A DNA stretch of 64,000 nt from Celerinatantimonas sp046054165 (GTDB lineage Bacteria; Pseudomonadota; Gammaproteobacteria; Enterobacterales; Celerinatantimonadaceae), in contig NZ_JBFNXK010000004.1 in the NCBI RefSeq assembly GCF_046054165.1, forward strand, positions 62,001 through 126,000. Reading direction: 5' to 3'. This document shows positions 7,810 through 17,538 of this stretch, piece after piece. Below the pieces are notes generated by a model. It saw only the letters and a program-made list of their open reading frames with translations, made no database searches and had not been told where the DNA came from. Every line of letters begins with the position of its first letter. The first letter of the stretch is position 1. Made by a program: the position numbers and the translations under genes.

Positions 7810-9156
7810 TTACCACCAAACTTCACCTTGAACACCGTAACGGAAATCATGATCAGAGTTGCCATCAGCAACTTGATTAGCTTCACTATCCGGACCAGAG
7901 TCAAATTTCACATAAGTTGCAAACAACCGGATTTCCGGACGAGCGTATAACCCAGGACCTGCAGACCAAGCCTGAGCGATGGTGATTTTATGACCTTTAG
8001 AATCGCTGTTAGATGTATCTGAACGTTTCAGATTGAAATAACCGATTTCAGCCATAGTTTTATTATAGTTATCCCATTGATAAATAGGACGAGTCACGAA
8101 CGAAATCAACCGTTGATCCTGGCCACCCGCATCAATATTGCTGCTATGTCCATAAATCAATACATAGTTTACACTCACCCGTTTGCCAAAGGTCAGGTTC
8201 GAAGTATTGATGAAACGATAACCGGTCGCATCACTCGTATCATTCCATGAATCATACCAACCCCCCCCTTGAGAAGTCATGTTCTGCGCCATACCTTTGT
8301 TCGCATACTGAGCGACAAAAGTAGTGTACTGACTAAACATTTTCTGACCCAAAACAGCGGTTAACATGACACCGTTTTTAGCATCTTTGTAGTCAATACC
8401 ACTGACAGTACCCACTCCGGCATGTTTCTGACCATCGGTTTTGTTAGGCATCGCATAATCGATCCCCAGTTCCATCCAAGAACCTTCCCAAGGCGACAGA
8501 CCTGAGTAACGAACGTCGGCGATATTTACGTTCAAGTTATCGTCGTATTTTTTCCCGTTCGGACCATAAAGCTTCGTATCATTGCTGGATGAATCATTAC
8601 GCATCCAAGCGACAGCCAGTTTACCTGGACCCGCTTTGAAATCTTCAATCCCGGCACCATACCCTGAAATATTCCAGTATTTGGTATCGATGATATGCAG
8701 ATCATGACGTTGATAGAACCGTTTACCAGCCCAAACAATCGCATCAGGATTCGATGTAATCAACCCTTTCCCGCGGATATTTAACTGTTTCAGACCAAAA
8801 TTACTTGAGTTATCGCTGGTGTTTTCACTTTCAGAATAGCCATTGCTGTCCATTGAAAACATGGAGTCAACATAGAAAGCTCGGCCGTCTTTATTGTAAA
8901 CTTCTTCACCTAGACCAATTTCAGAATAGGTGTCATATTCGTTCCCTAAGCGACCAACCATCTGTTTAGCATAGTTATCTGACGCTTTAGTCCCACCTGA
9001 TTTACTTGATGTCCCAATCCCACTCCTAAAATAAATATTTAATTTAGGCTGAAATAAATTATCGTTATCAAACAGTGGCGTTGTATCGGCTTGCGCCAAA
9101 AGTGGGGTCAATGTTACCGCGCCCAATGATGTATAGAATAATATTTTTTTTAACAT
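7810..9156 (-). CDS. lamB: LamB-family maltoporin-type outer membrane porin
   Basis: LamB trimers pass oligosaccharides through the outer membrane along an aromatic greasy slide. The start is set at the ATG giving MLKKILFYTSLG, because it has GGAGA eight bases upstream and yields a clean signal peptide (cleavage after LAQA, residue 23). The 448 residues keep the family landmarks YFRSGIG, AGKRFYQRHDLHIIDTKYWNISGYGAG and the terminal FRYGVQGEVWW, whose last aromatic residue is the outer-membrane insertion signal. The neighbours are an MsmX-type ATPase and a MalM-like lipoprotein, with the galactan operon divergent. It therefore probably imports galacto-oligosaccharides; the known GanL channel of Dickeya is instead KdgM-like. 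Specificity is inferred. Confidence 0.92.
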   Translation of the reverse strand: MLKKILFYTSLGAVTLTPLLAQADTTPLFDNDNLFQPKLNIYFRSGIGTSSKSGGTKASDNYAKQMVGRLGNEYDTYSEIGLGEEVYNKDGRAFYVDSMFSMDSNGYSESENTSDNSSNFGLKQLNIRGKGLITSNPDAIVWAGKRFYQRHDLHIIDTKYWNISGYGAGIEDFKAGPGKLAVAWMRNDSSSNDTKLYGPNGKKYDDNLNVNIADVRYSGLSPWEGSWMELGIDYAMPNKTDGQKHAGVGTVSGIDYKDAKNGVMLTAVLGQKMFSQYTTFVAQYANKGMAQNMTSQGGGWYDSWNDTSDATGYRFINTSNLTFGKRVSVNYVLIYGHSSNIDAGGQDQRLISFVTRPIYQWDNYNKTMAEIGYFNLKRSDTSNSDSKGHKITIAQAWSAGPGLYARPEIRLFATYVKFDSGPDSEANQVADGNSDHDFRYGVQGEVWW

Positions 9157-9278
9157 TCTAATTATCTCCATTGATGTAGGGTGCTTATACATCATAAATA
9201 AGCAATCAATCACAATCCTTTTTTAGTCCTTTGTCTCAAACATCGTCATCACTAACTTTCGTGACCGACTTTAAATTT

Positions 9279-10361
9279 TTACTGGGATATACGTTCTCCT
9301 TTCTCATTAAAAACTAGGCAATCTTCGGACTTAAATAAAATATCAATAGTTTTATAGCTTTGAAAAGCCTGATCTCCAGGTAAGAGTATTTTTATTTGAT
9401 CCACTCCACATAATTGGCCAAATACATAAGTGCTATTACCCAATCGTTCAACAACTTCACAATGGAAAGGTAATTTAATATCCCCAACGGAGCCTGTCAT
9501 TTTTTCAGGACGAACACCGATAGTTAATTTATCACCTACTTCAACTGGAAGATTGGCATGTTGAATCGAGAAATTAAGTTGATCGTTTACATTAACTGTT
9601 ATTTCGGTTTTATTATTTGAGACAACGGTCACAGGGATAAAATTAATTTTAGGTGAACCAATAAATCCGGCCACAAATAAATTATTCGGATGATAATAAA
9701 GCTCCATCGGCGCACCGATCTGTTCAACGGAACCTTTTCGAACGACCACAATTTTATCGGCCAAAGTCATCGCTTCAACCTGATCGTGAGTCACATAGAT
9801 CATGGTATTACCCAATTCCTGATGTAACTTCGCAATATACAATCGCATTTCAACCCGTAATTCTGCATCCAGGTTTGAAAGCGGTTCATCAAATAAAAAT
9901 ACTTTCGGGTTTCGGACAATCGCCCGACCGATCGCAACCCTCTGCCGCTGCCCACCGGACAACTGTTTTGGTTTACGATCTAAAAGTTCTGTCAATTGCA
10001 GTGTTCTGGCGACCATTTCAGCCCGATGACGACGTTCAGCTTTAGGAACACCCGAAACCTTCAGCCCGTAACTGATATTCTCTGCAACCGTCATATGGGG
10101 GTATAACGCATAGGACTGGAAGACCATGGCAATCCCGCGTTTCGAAGGTGCAATATCATTCACGACCAGACCATCAATCTCGATTTCACCATCTGAAATG
10201 TCTTCAAGACCAGCGATCATCCGCAACAATGTCGATTTACCGCAGCCGGAGGGACCCACAAAGACAGTAAACTCGCCATCATCAATATCGAGACTCACTT
10301 GATGGATAGCCTCAGAATTAGTATATCGTTTTACAACATTTCTCAATTGAATACTTGCCAT
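9279..10361 (-). CDS. MsmX/MalK-type sugar ABC transporter ATPase
   Basis: This is the ATP-hydrolysing subunit of a CUT1 carbohydrate importer. The 360 residues contain Walker A GPSGCGKST (36-44), the Q-loop FQSYALYPH, signature LSGGQRQR, Walker B VFLFDEP with D-loop SNLDAELR, and the H-loop THDQVEAMTLADK. A C-terminal TOBE/OB region (about 240-360) is present. No other CUT1 ATPase lies in the window, and the divergent operon has binding protein and permeases without an ATPase, so it almost certainly powers that importer. It is first in the operon with lamB and malM. Equivalent genes are called ganC or msmX/malK in other bacteria. Confidence 0.95.
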   Translation of the reverse strand: MASIQLRNVVKRYTNSEAIHQVSLDIDDGEFTVFVGPSGCGKSTLLRMIAGLEDISDGEIEIDGLVVNDIAPSKRGIAMVFQSYALYPHMTVAENISYGLKVSGVPKAERRHRAEMVARTLQLTELLDRKPKQLSGGQRQRVAIGRAIVRNPKVFLFDEPLSNLDAELRVEMRLYIAKLHQELGNTMIYVTHDQVEAMTLADKIVVVRKGSVEQIGAPMELYYHPNNLFVAGFIGSPKINFIPVTVVSNNKTEITVNVNDQLNFSIQHANLPVEVGDKLTIGVRPEKMTGSVGDIKLPFHCEVVERLGNSTYVFGQLCGVDQIKILLPGDQAFQSYKTIDILFKSEDCLVFNEKGERISQ

Positions 10362-10520
10362 TCATCGTTCCCTTATTACTACGAATTAAATCTGACATTA
10401 GGGTATCGGATCGACCTTGTTCACTTCCAGTGAAACAAAGAGGAAATCGATACCATATTGCTTAACTATAAAAAACGCTATCACCGTTATAGCGCTCCTA
10501 TCTATGAGCTTTGTTCAAAA

Positions 10521-10536
10521 GTGTAATCGCTTTCAC
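10521..10536. promoter_or_regulatory. GalR operator in the gan divergent promoter
   Basis: GTGTAATCGCTTTCAC fits the GalR/GalS consensus GTGKAANCGNTTNCAC at every specified position. It lies 160 bases from the ATPase start and 249 bases from the binding-protein start, so it could control either or both operons. Confidence 0.85.
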
Positions 10537-10626
10537 AATTTCAAATTAAAATTGGGCCATGGATCACATTTGTTATGACAAGTAGTGGTCTTCAATCCAA
10601 TAAATCATTCTACTAAAACGGAGCCG

Positions 10627-10661
10627 TGTTATTAGCGATGAGTTGTTTGTATCTAATAACA
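10627..10661 (+). other. Inverted repeat in the gan operon leader
   Basis: TGTTATTAG and CTAATAACA are exact inverse copies with a 17-base loop, about 125 bases before the binding-protein start. It could be a leader RNA stem or a protein site. Confidence 0.4.
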
Positions 10662-10784
10662 TCAACGAGATGAAATATTGATAATTAGGGATCAATGCTC
10701 ATCTGGGTTTTGAACCACAAATCATGAATCACTGCGAGTTCGTTACAGCAGGTATATCAAACTGATGAGTGACAGGGGAACAAT

Positions 10785-12023
10785 ATGAAACTAAATAAAC
10801 TAACAACAACCGTCGTGTTATCTCTCGCTATCACAGGGATTGCAGGCAAAACAGCCCTGGCAGCAACCACACCGACCAAATTGCTGGTGTGGGAAGACAT
10901 TAAAAAATCGGCAGGCATCCAAGATGCCGTTCAGGCATTTGAAAAACAATATTCAGTCAAAGTTGATATTTTAGAAATGCCGTTTAGTCAGCAGATTGAA
11001 AAGCTGCGTCTGGATGGTCCAGCCGGAATCGGCCCCGATGTATTAGTTATTCCTAACGACCAAGTCGGTGGTGCAGTGATCCAAGGGTTAATTGCTCCCT
11101 TGAAACTCGATGCAAGTTACATTAATCAATACACCAAACCTGCTGTAGATGCTCTCAATTACAAAAATACTCAGTACGGTATTCCTAAAGCTGTTGAAAG
11201 CATCGTGATGATGTACAACAAAAAAATGTTGAAAACAGCACCTAAATCTCTTGATGAGCTTTATACCTATTCACAAGAACAACGCAAAAAAGGCCAATAT
11301 GGTCTGCTCGCTAAATTTGATGAAGTCTACTATGCCTTTGGGGTCATGTCGGGTATGGGCGGTTACATCTTTGGCCGTAACAGCGATGGCTCATTCAACT
11401 TCGATGACATCGGGCTAAATAATGCCGGCAGTATCGAAGGGGCTTCTTATATCCAGAAATTCTACAAAAACGGTGTCTTCCCATCTGGGATTATCGGTAG
11501 CACCGGCCTCAATGCCATTGACTCTATGTTCACCGAACAAAAAGCTGCCGTCGTATTTAATGGTCCTTGGGCCTTCGAACCTTACAAAAATGCCGGGATC
11601 GATTATGGGGTCGCACCATTACCCTTGTTACCCAACGGCAAACATATGCAGTCGTTACTGGGGGTGAAAGGTTATGTGGTTTCCAGTTATTCGAAACAGA
11701 AAGAACTGGCACTTAAATTCATCAAATTTATTAACCAGGGACAATATGAAAAAATCAGATTTGAAAAAACCGGTGAAATTCCAGCAATCAAATCTATTTT
11801 AACAGATCCTGATTTTACCAAAAATGCTCAGGCATCGGCTGTAGCAGAACAAGCAAAATATGCAACCGCAATGCCTAATGTTCCAGAAATGAATACTATC
11901 TGGACCCCAGTTAATAGTGCATTACAGTTAATTGCAACCGGAAAAGAAAAAGTTAAACCTGCTTTAAATACCGCTGTTGATAACATCAAAATGCAAATTC
12001 AAGTTACTCAATCAGAGCAGTAA
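10785..12023 (+). CDS. ganE: Galacto-oligosaccharide-binding protein (MalE/GanE family)
   Basis: This periplasmic protein captures oligosaccharides for the CUT1 importer. The 412-residue precursor has a typical signal peptide (basic N-terminus, hydrophobic core, cleavage after TALA, residue 26). The mature part resembles MalE/CycB: LLVWEDIKKSAGIQDAVQAFEKQY, GPDVLVIPNDQVGG, NGPWAFEPYKNAGIDYGVAPLPLLPNG-type segments split around the hinge. GGGGA precedes the ATG. It opens an operon with two permeases, a GH53 galactanase and a GH42 galactosidase, so its ligands are probably beta-1,4-galacto-oligosaccharides. The match to the MalE family is clear; the galactan specificity rests on neighbours. Confidence 0.9.
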   Translation: MKLNKLTTTVVLSLAITGIAGKTALAATTPTKLLVWEDIKKSAGIQDAVQAFEKQYSVKVDILEMPFSQQIEKLRLDGPAGIGPDVLVIPNDQVGGAVIQGLIAPLKLDASYINQYTKPAVDALNYKNTQYGIPKAVESIVMMYNKKMLKTAPKSLDELYTYSQEQRKKGQYGLLAKFDEVYYAFGVMSGMGGYIFGRNSDGSFNFDDIGLNNAGSIEGASYIQKFYKNGVFPSGIIGSTGLNAIDSMFTEQKAAVVFNGPWAFEPYKNAGIDYGVAPLPLLPNGKHMQSLLGVKGYVVSSYSKQKELALKFIKFINQGQYEKIRFEKTGEIPAIKSILTDPDFTKNAQASAVAEQAKYATAMPNVPEMNTIWTPVNSALQLIATGKEKVKPALNTAVDNIKMQIQVTQSEQ

Positions 12024-12083
12024 GTGTAATTCAGCCTGGCCTGTTATTAAGGCCAGGCATTGTTGAATGGAGAAGTCATCTTG

Positions 12084-13379
12084 ATGAGCACATATGAATT
12101 AAGCCCAAATAGTAAAAGTACACATAGGATAACAGCCTCGGTGTTATCTATATTCCCAGGATTAGGCCAGTTATATAATAAAGAATACCTCAAGGGTATT
12201 ATCTTTATGGTTCTTATTCTGAGTTTAGGAGGTTGTTTTTATGACTTTTTAGTCAAAGGATATTGGGGAGTTGTTACCTTAGGCACCGAACTTCCTCGAG
12301 ATAATTCAATTTTCCTATTAGCGAAAGGGATTATCGCTATCATCATTTCAATAATGCTATTTGGGCTCTATTATTGGAATTTATATGATGCCTTTAAAAC
12401 CGGTAAAAAAATAGATCAGGGACAACCGCTCAATGGTGTCAGAGAACAATACCAGCTGCTCATGAAAGATGGTTTCCCTTATTTCATGACATCACCCAGT
12501 TTTATTTTGCTGATATTTGTTGTGGTCTTCCCGATCGTCTTTGGATTTGCCATCGCATTTACCAACTACAACCTGTATCACACCCCCCCTGCGAAGTTGG
12601 TCAGCTGGGTTGGTTTTAAAAACTTTATCAGTATTTTTAAATATAGTTTCTGGCGAAACACCTTCGTTGATGTGCTGCAATGGACTGTCGTATGGACGCT
12701 ACTAGCGACCACACTGCAATGTGCAGTTGGGGTCTTGGTCGCCATTCTGGTCAACCAGAAAGACCTTAAATTCCGGCCCATCATCCGTACGATTCTGATC
12801 CTGCCGTGGGCTGTTCCCGGATTCGTAACCATTCTGGTATTTGCAGGGATGTTCAATGAATCATTCGGGGTGATCAATAACATGTTACTCCCAATGATTG
12901 GCATCTCACCCAAAGCTTGGATGACCGATCCGTTCTGGACCAAAACAGCATTGATTATGATGCAAACCTGGTTGGGTTTCCCATTTGTATTCGCAATGAC
13001 AACTGGGGTTCTGCAAGCCATTCCTGACGACTTATATGAAGCGGCAACGATCGACGGAGCCAATGCTTGGCAAAAATTAAAATCAATTACATTACCGTTG
13101 GTTTTATATTCAATTGCACCGATCTTAATTACACAATATACCTTTAACTTTAATAACTTTAACATTATTTATCTGTTCAATAATGGTGGTCCAGCAGTTG
13201 CTAATTCAAATGCTGGAGGTACAGATATTCTCGTATCATGGATTTATAAATTAACGATGTCTTCATCTCAATATGCAATTGCAGCAGCGATTACAATTCT
13301 ACTTTCTATTTTTGTAGTTGGACTCGCACTATGGCAATTTAAGAAAACAAATTCATTTAAAGATGACGATATCATGTAG
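12084..13379 (+). CDS. ganF: Sugar ABC permease, MalF/GanF type
   Basis: This is one of two inner-membrane subunits of the galacto-oligosaccharide importer. The start is set at the ATG giving MSTYELSPNSK, with GGAG upstream; an in-frame TTG at 12060 lacks a good site. The 431 residues have an N-terminal segment with two membrane spans (FPGLGQLYNKEYLKGI, as in MalF-like permeases), then a six-span core. The EAA loop that contacts the ATPase is EAATIDGANAWQKLKSITLP. The next gene is the MalG partner, 11 bases on. Position between the binding protein and the galactanase supports the substrate call. Confidence 0.92.
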   Translation: MSTYELSPNSKSTHRITASVLSIFPGLGQLYNKEYLKGIIFMVLILSLGGCFYDFLVKGYWGVVTLGTELPRDNSIFLLAKGIIAIIISIMLFGLYYWNLYDAFKTGKKIDQGQPLNGVREQYQLLMKDGFPYFMTSPSFILLIFVVVFPIVFGFAIAFTNYNLYHTPPAKLVSWVGFKNFISIFKYSFWRNTFVDVLQWTVVWTLLATTLQCAVGVLVAILVNQKDLKFRPIIRTILILPWAVPGFVTILVFAGMFNESFGVINNMLLPMIGISPKAWMTDPFWTKTALIMMQTWLGFPFVFAMTTGVLQAIPDDLYEAATIDGANAWQKLKSITLPLVLYSIAPILITQYTFNFNNFNIIYLFNNGGPAVANSNAGGTDILVSWIYKLTMSSSQYAIAAAITILLSIFVVGLALWQFKKTNSFKDDDIM

Positions 13380-13390
13380 GAGAAATAATA

Positions 13391-14236
13391 ATGTTTGATA
13401 GCATTAGAACTCGAAATTTTATACGACTATTTTTCACCTACTTAACTGTTTTAGTGATCTCAGTCATTATTATCTATCCATTAATATGGACAGTGGGTGC
13501 ATCGTTAAATCCAGGGAGTAGTTTATTAAGTACCGATCTTATTCCAAAGAATGTATCTTTAATTCATTATCGGGAACTTTTCAGTGGGAATATTCCGTAT
13601 TTAACTTGGTATTATAATTCACTGAAAATTAGCATCATGACCATGATCCTCACTTTAATCTGTGTCAGCTTCACGGCTTATGCATTTTCTCGGTTCAGAT
13701 TTAAAGGTCGTAAAAATGGCTTAATGTTATTTTTGCTATTACAAATGATCCCGCAGTTCTCAGCTTTAATTGCTATTTTCGTATTGGCTCAGATGCTGGG
13801 ATTGGTCAATAGCCATTTTGCATTGGTATTGGTTTACGTTGGCGGCATGATCCCAATGAATACCTACCTAATGAAAGGTTACTTAGATGCCATTCCTCGG
13901 GATTTAGACGAATCGGCCCGGATGGATGGTGCCAGTAATATTCGAATCTTTATCGAAATTATTATGCCACTTTCCAAACCGATTATTGCCGTGATTGCGT
14001 TGTTCTCATTCACCGGACCTTTAGGCGACTTTATTTTATCCAGTACCATCTTGCGTACACCGGAAAAATACACGCTACCTATCGGTCTGTATAATTTGGT
14101 CGCCCAAAAAATGGGGGCGAGTTATACCACCTATGCAGCAGGCGCTGTTCTGATTTCTGTCCCTGTCGCACTTATCTTCTTATCACTACAGAAATATTTT
14201 GTTTCCGGCTTAACGGCTGGGGGGAGTAAAGGATAA
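13391..14236 (+). CDS. ganG: Sugar ABC permease, MalG/GanG type
   Basis: This is the second membrane subunit of the importer. The 281 residues give about six transmembrane helices. The EAA coupling loop is DESARMDGASNIRIFIEIIMPL, split at the usual glycine, and the C-terminus YFVSGLTAGGSKG is the MalG signature (xxGLTxGAVKG in E. coli). An AGGAG site precedes the ATG. The stop codon overlaps the ganB start by one base (TAATG), indicating translational coupling. Confidence 0.94.
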   Translation: MFDSIRTRNFIRLFFTYLTVLVISVIIIYPLIWTVGASLNPGSSLLSTDLIPKNVSLIHYRELFSGNIPYLTWYYNSLKISIMTMILTLICVSFTAYAFSRFRFKGRKNGLMLFLLLQMIPQFSALIAIFVLAQMLGLVNSHFALVLVYVGGMIPMNTYLMKGYLDAIPRDLDESARMDGASNIRIFIEIIMPLSKPIIAVIALFSFTGPLGDFILSSTILRTPEKYTLPIGLYNLVAQKMGASYTTYAAGAVLISVPVALIFLSLQKYFVSGLTAGGSKG

Positions 14237-15450
14237 TGCAACATATACTCAAAAAATTAACTCAAGCGGTGATTCTCAGCACATCACTCTCATTGGTTGC
14301 TGGTGCATCAATAGCGGCAACACCAGCGACAGAGGTCTCGATCAAACCGATCCCAAATCTCCCTGCTGATTTTATCAAAGGAGCCGATATCTCTATATTG
14401 CCGGATGTCGAGCAGCATGGCGGTAAGTTTTATAACCGTCAGGGCGTTGAACAAGATCCATTACTCATTCTCAAAAACAATGGGATCAACTATGTCCGGA
14501 TACGACTCTGGAACGATCCCCAAGATGCCAAAGGCAATCCTTATGGCGGAGGTAATAACGATCTTAAAACTGATCTAGCTCTAGCTAAACGGGCCCATGC
14601 TTTGGGCCTGAAGCTATTGTTAGATTTTCACTACAGCGATTTTTGGACCGATCCCGGCAAACAATTCAAACCCAAAGCCTGGAAAGATTTAGATTATCAA
14701 CAGCTCACAGCCCGGTTGGGCCAGTATACCCAACAGACCGTGGCCGCTTTTGTCAAAGCGGGGGTCTCACCGGATATGATCCAAATCGGCAATGAGATCA
14801 ACAGTGGGATCTTGTGGCCAACCGGTAAAAGCTGGGGACAAGACGGGCATGAATTTGACCGACTAGCGAACATGTTGAAAGTGGCGATTAAAGGTGCCAA
14901 AGCCAGCGATCCAAACGCTCTCATCATGCTGCACTTAGCCAAAGGTGCCGATCAGAATATGTATAAATGGTGGTTTGGTGAAATCACCAAACGGGATGTG
15001 CCCTTTGATATCATCGGGGTGTCTTTCTACCCCTATTGGGATGGTAAAATCCCAGCTTTGCTGGCGAACTTAAAACAGATTGCCGCGCAATATAACAAAG
15101 ATGTCATTGTCGCTGAAACTCAATACGGTTACAGCACAACCGACTGTGACAAAACCCCCAATAGCTTCGGTGAAAAAGAAGCGAAAGAGTCCGGTTACCC
15201 AGGCACCGTTCAGGGACAGGCTGACTTTTTACACGATCTCATCACCGCCGTTAATCAGGTGCCTCAACACCGAGGTAAAGGTATTTTCTACTGGGAACCT
15301 TTATGGTTACCGGTTAAAGGTTCGACCTGGGCTACCCCGGCTGGGATGGACTACATCAACGATCACTGGCAGCAAGGTAACTCTCGTGAAAACCAAGATT
15401 TATTTGATTGTCACGGCAAAGTATTACCTTCTATCCAGGTTTTTAACTAA
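14236..15450 (+). CDS. ganB: GH53 endo-beta-1,4-galactanase
   Basis: This enzyme cuts beta-1,4-galactan side chains of pectin (type I arabinogalactan) by a retaining mechanism. The 404-residue precursor has a signal peptide ending near ASIA (residue 27), so it acts in the periplasm or outside. GH53 landmarks are GADISILPDVEQHGGKFY, NYVRIRLWNDP, LLLDFHYSDFWTDPG, the acid/base Glu187 in IQIGNEINSG, FDIIGVSFYPYW, and the nucleophile Glu294 in IVAETQYG. Its start overlaps the permease stop, and GH42 follows 15 bases on. The products would be taken up by the encoded importer. The family call is secure; whether it is secreted beyond the periplasm cannot be read. Confidence 0.96.
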   Translation: MQHILKKLTQAVILSTSLSLVAGASIAATPATEVSIKPIPNLPADFIKGADISILPDVEQHGGKFYNRQGVEQDPLLILKNNGINYVRIRLWNDPQDAKGNPYGGGNNDLKTDLALAKRAHALGLKLLLDFHYSDFWTDPGKQFKPKAWKDLDYQQLTARLGQYTQQTVAAFVKAGVSPDMIQIGNEINSGILWPTGKSWGQDGHEFDRLANMLKVAIKGAKASDPNALIMLHLAKGADQNMYKWWFGEITKRDVPFDIIGVSFYPYWDGKIPALLANLKQIAAQYNKDVIVAETQYGYSTTDCDKTPNSFGEKEAKESGYPGTVQGQADFLHDLITAVNQVPQHRGKGIFYWEPLWLPVKGSTWATPAGMDYINDHWQQGNSRENQDLFDCHGKVLPSIQVFN

Positions 15451-15465
15451 TAATCCGAGGAGACT

Positions 15466-17538
15466 ATGGCAACATTACCCCCAAACATGTGTAACTTTCC
15501 GGCCATGCTTCACGGCGCGGATTACAATCCTGAACAATGGCTGAAATATCCGGGAATTATCGATAAGGATATCGCCATGATGCAGGAAGCTCACTGCAAT
15601 GTGGTCTCAATCGGGATCTTCAGTTGGAGCATGCTGGAACCCAGCGAAGGACAATTTGACTTCAACTGGCTGGATAACATTCTGGATAAACTCAACGCGC
15701 ATGGGATCAAAGCACTACTAGCGACTCCTAGTGGGGCTCGCCCAGCTTGGTTATCCAATCAATACCCGGAAGTACTCCGGGTGGATAAAAACCGGGTTAG
15801 AGCATTACATGGTGGCCGTCACAACCACTGTCTAACGTCTCCAGCCTATCGGTTGCAAGTCAAAAAAATTAATACGCAGTTAGCCGAACGCTATTCGCAA
15901 CATCCGGGGGTTATTGGCTGGCATTTATCCAACGAATATGGTGGTGAATGCCACTGCCCGCTCTGTCAAGACGCATTCCGGGCATGGCTCAAAGACAAAT
16001 ATAAAACACTGGAAGCACTAAACGAATCCTGGTGGTCCAACTTTTGGAGCCACACGTTTACCGACTGGGATCAGATTGAATCCCCCAGCCCTATCGGTGA
16101 AGTCAGTATTCATGGCTTAAATTTGGACTGGAAACGTTTTAATACTGCACAGGTGGTACGTTTTTGTGAATTTGAAGCCAACACGGTGAAAGCGGTAAAT
16201 CCAGATATTCCCGTGACGACCAACTTCATGGAATATTTCTACGATTATGACTACTGGCAACTCGCGAAAGTCGTGGATATCGTCTCTTGGGATAATTATC
16301 CCCGCTGGCATGGCGATCAAAGCGATCTTAAAACCGGTGTTTATATCGCCATGTATCATGATCTGATGCGAACCTTAAAAGGGGGCCAACCCTTTTTACT
16401 GATGGAGTCCACCCCCAGTGCCACCAACTGGCAGCCCATTAGTAAACTGAAAAAACCAGGGATGCATATTTTATCGTCAATACAGGCGATAGCGCACGGT
16501 TCCAACTCGGTTCAGTATTTCCAATGGCGTAAAAGCCGTGGTTCCTGTGAAAAATTTCATGGCGCGGTTGTCGATCATGTTGGGCACCTGCAAACTCGCG
16601 TCGGTCAGGAAGTGATCCAACTTGGAGAAATTCTGGAAAAACTGGGCGATGTCACACAATCGACTACACCAGCCGAAGTCGCAATTGTTTTCGACTGGGA
16701 TAGCCGCTGGGCGATGGATGATGCACAAGGTCCCCGCAATCAAGGACTATTCTATGAAACGACCGTCAATTCCCATTACCAGCCGTTCTGGGAAATGGGG
16801 ATCCCGGTCGATATCATCAATCAGGACTGTGATCTTTCCAAATACAAACTAGTGATCGCGCCGATGTTGTATATGGTAAAAGACACCTTTGCCGCCCATA
16901 TTCATGATTTTGTGAAAAATGGCGGTCACTTTGTGTCTACTTACTGGAGCGGAATAGTCAACCAATCCGACCTTTGCTATTTGGGCGGATTTCCGGGCCC
17001 ATTAAAAGATATTCTCGGGATCTGGTCTGAAGAAATCGATAGTCTTTACGACGACGAAAGCAACCAAGTGATTGCAGAATCGGGAAATCCACTGCAGATG
17101 AATGGCTCCTATAAAGCCATCCATCTGTGCGATCTGATCCATTTAGAGGGAGCCACCGCTCTCGCTCACTATGGTTCTGATTTTTACAAAGGACGCCCGG
17201 CCCTCACCGTGAATCAATACCAACAAGGAAAAGCTTACTATATTGCATCACGCAATGATGATGCTTTCCAACGTGATTTCACTCAGGCACTGGCTAAAGA
17301 GTTACAGCTGAAACGAGCACTACCGGATCCACTGCCATTAGGGGTTACAGCTCAGATCCGTTGCAGTGAAACATCGGAATATATCTTTGTTCAAAACTTT
17401 ACCGATAGTGAACAGACTTTCCAATTATCAGCTCCTCACAACGATCTGCTGACTCAAACCACCAAACAGGGGGCACAAATTATTCGTCCATTTGGGGTGG
17501 TGATCCTGCAGCGAGAACGGCATGGAGAACATTCATGA
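15466..17538 (+). CDS. ganA: GH42 beta-galactosidase
   Basis: GanA-type GH42 enzymes release galactose from imported beta-galacto-oligosaccharides. The 690 residues have no signal peptide, so the enzyme is cytoplasmic. The TIM barrel has the acid/base Glu157 in LSNEYGG and the nucleophile Glu314 in LLMESTPS. A likely zinc site is formed by Cys122 with Cys162, Cys164 and Cys167 (ECHCPLC), as in other GH42 enzymes. Trimerisation and small beta domains occupy the last 280 residues. GAGGAG precedes the ATG. The last codons overlap the following EIIB gene by four bases (ATGA), so both are translated together. Confidence 0.96.
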   Translation: MATLPPNMCNFPAMLHGADYNPEQWLKYPGIIDKDIAMMQEAHCNVVSIGIFSWSMLEPSEGQFDFNWLDNILDKLNAHGIKALLATPSGARPAWLSNQYPEVLRVDKNRVRALHGGRHNHCLTSPAYRLQVKKINTQLAERYSQHPGVIGWHLSNEYGGECHCPLCQDAFRAWLKDKYKTLEALNESWWSNFWSHTFTDWDQIESPSPIGEVSIHGLNLDWKRFNTAQVVRFCEFEANTVKAVNPDIPVTTNFMEYFYDYDYWQLAKVVDIVSWDNYPRWHGDQSDLKTGVYIAMYHDLMRTLKGGQPFLLMESTPSATNWQPISKLKKPGMHILSSIQAIAHGSNSVQYFQWRKSRGSCEKFHGAVVDHVGHLQTRVGQEVIQLGEILEKLGDVTQSTTPAEVAIVFDWDSRWAMDDAQGPRNQGLFYETTVNSHYQPFWEMGIPVDIINQDCDLSKYKLVIAPMLYMVKDTFAAHIHDFVKNGGHFVSTYWSGIVNQSDLCYLGGFPGPLKDILGIWSEEIDSLYDDESNQVIAESGNPLQMNGSYKAIHLCDLIHLEGATALAHYGSDFYKGRPALTVNQYQQGKAYYIASRNDDAFQRDFTQALAKELQLKRALPDPLPLGVTAQIRCSETSEYIFVQNFTDSEQTFQLSAPHNDLLTQTTKQGAQIIRPFGVVILQRERHGEHS

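Larger units (their letters stand above)
10362..10784. promoter_or_regulatory. Divergent promoter region of the two galactan operons
   Basis: This 423-base region separates the ATPase-lamB-malM operon from the gan operon. It contains a consensus GalR operator (10521-10536) and a 9-bp inverted repeat (10627-10661). Smaller inverted repeats also occur, such as CGCTAT/ATAGCG at 10476-10494. No coding frame is evident. No clear CRP site was found, though one TCACA half-site is at 10564. Confidence 0.7.

Noticed and set aside
10401..10440. Inverted repeat TTGTTCACT/AGTGAAACAA as a further operator
   Set aside because: The arms are unequal by one base and match no known site; kept only as a possible weak element.
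12578..13165. 195-codon minus-strand frame inside ganF
   Set aside because: It is antisense to a well-supported permease gene and shows no recognisable protein features.
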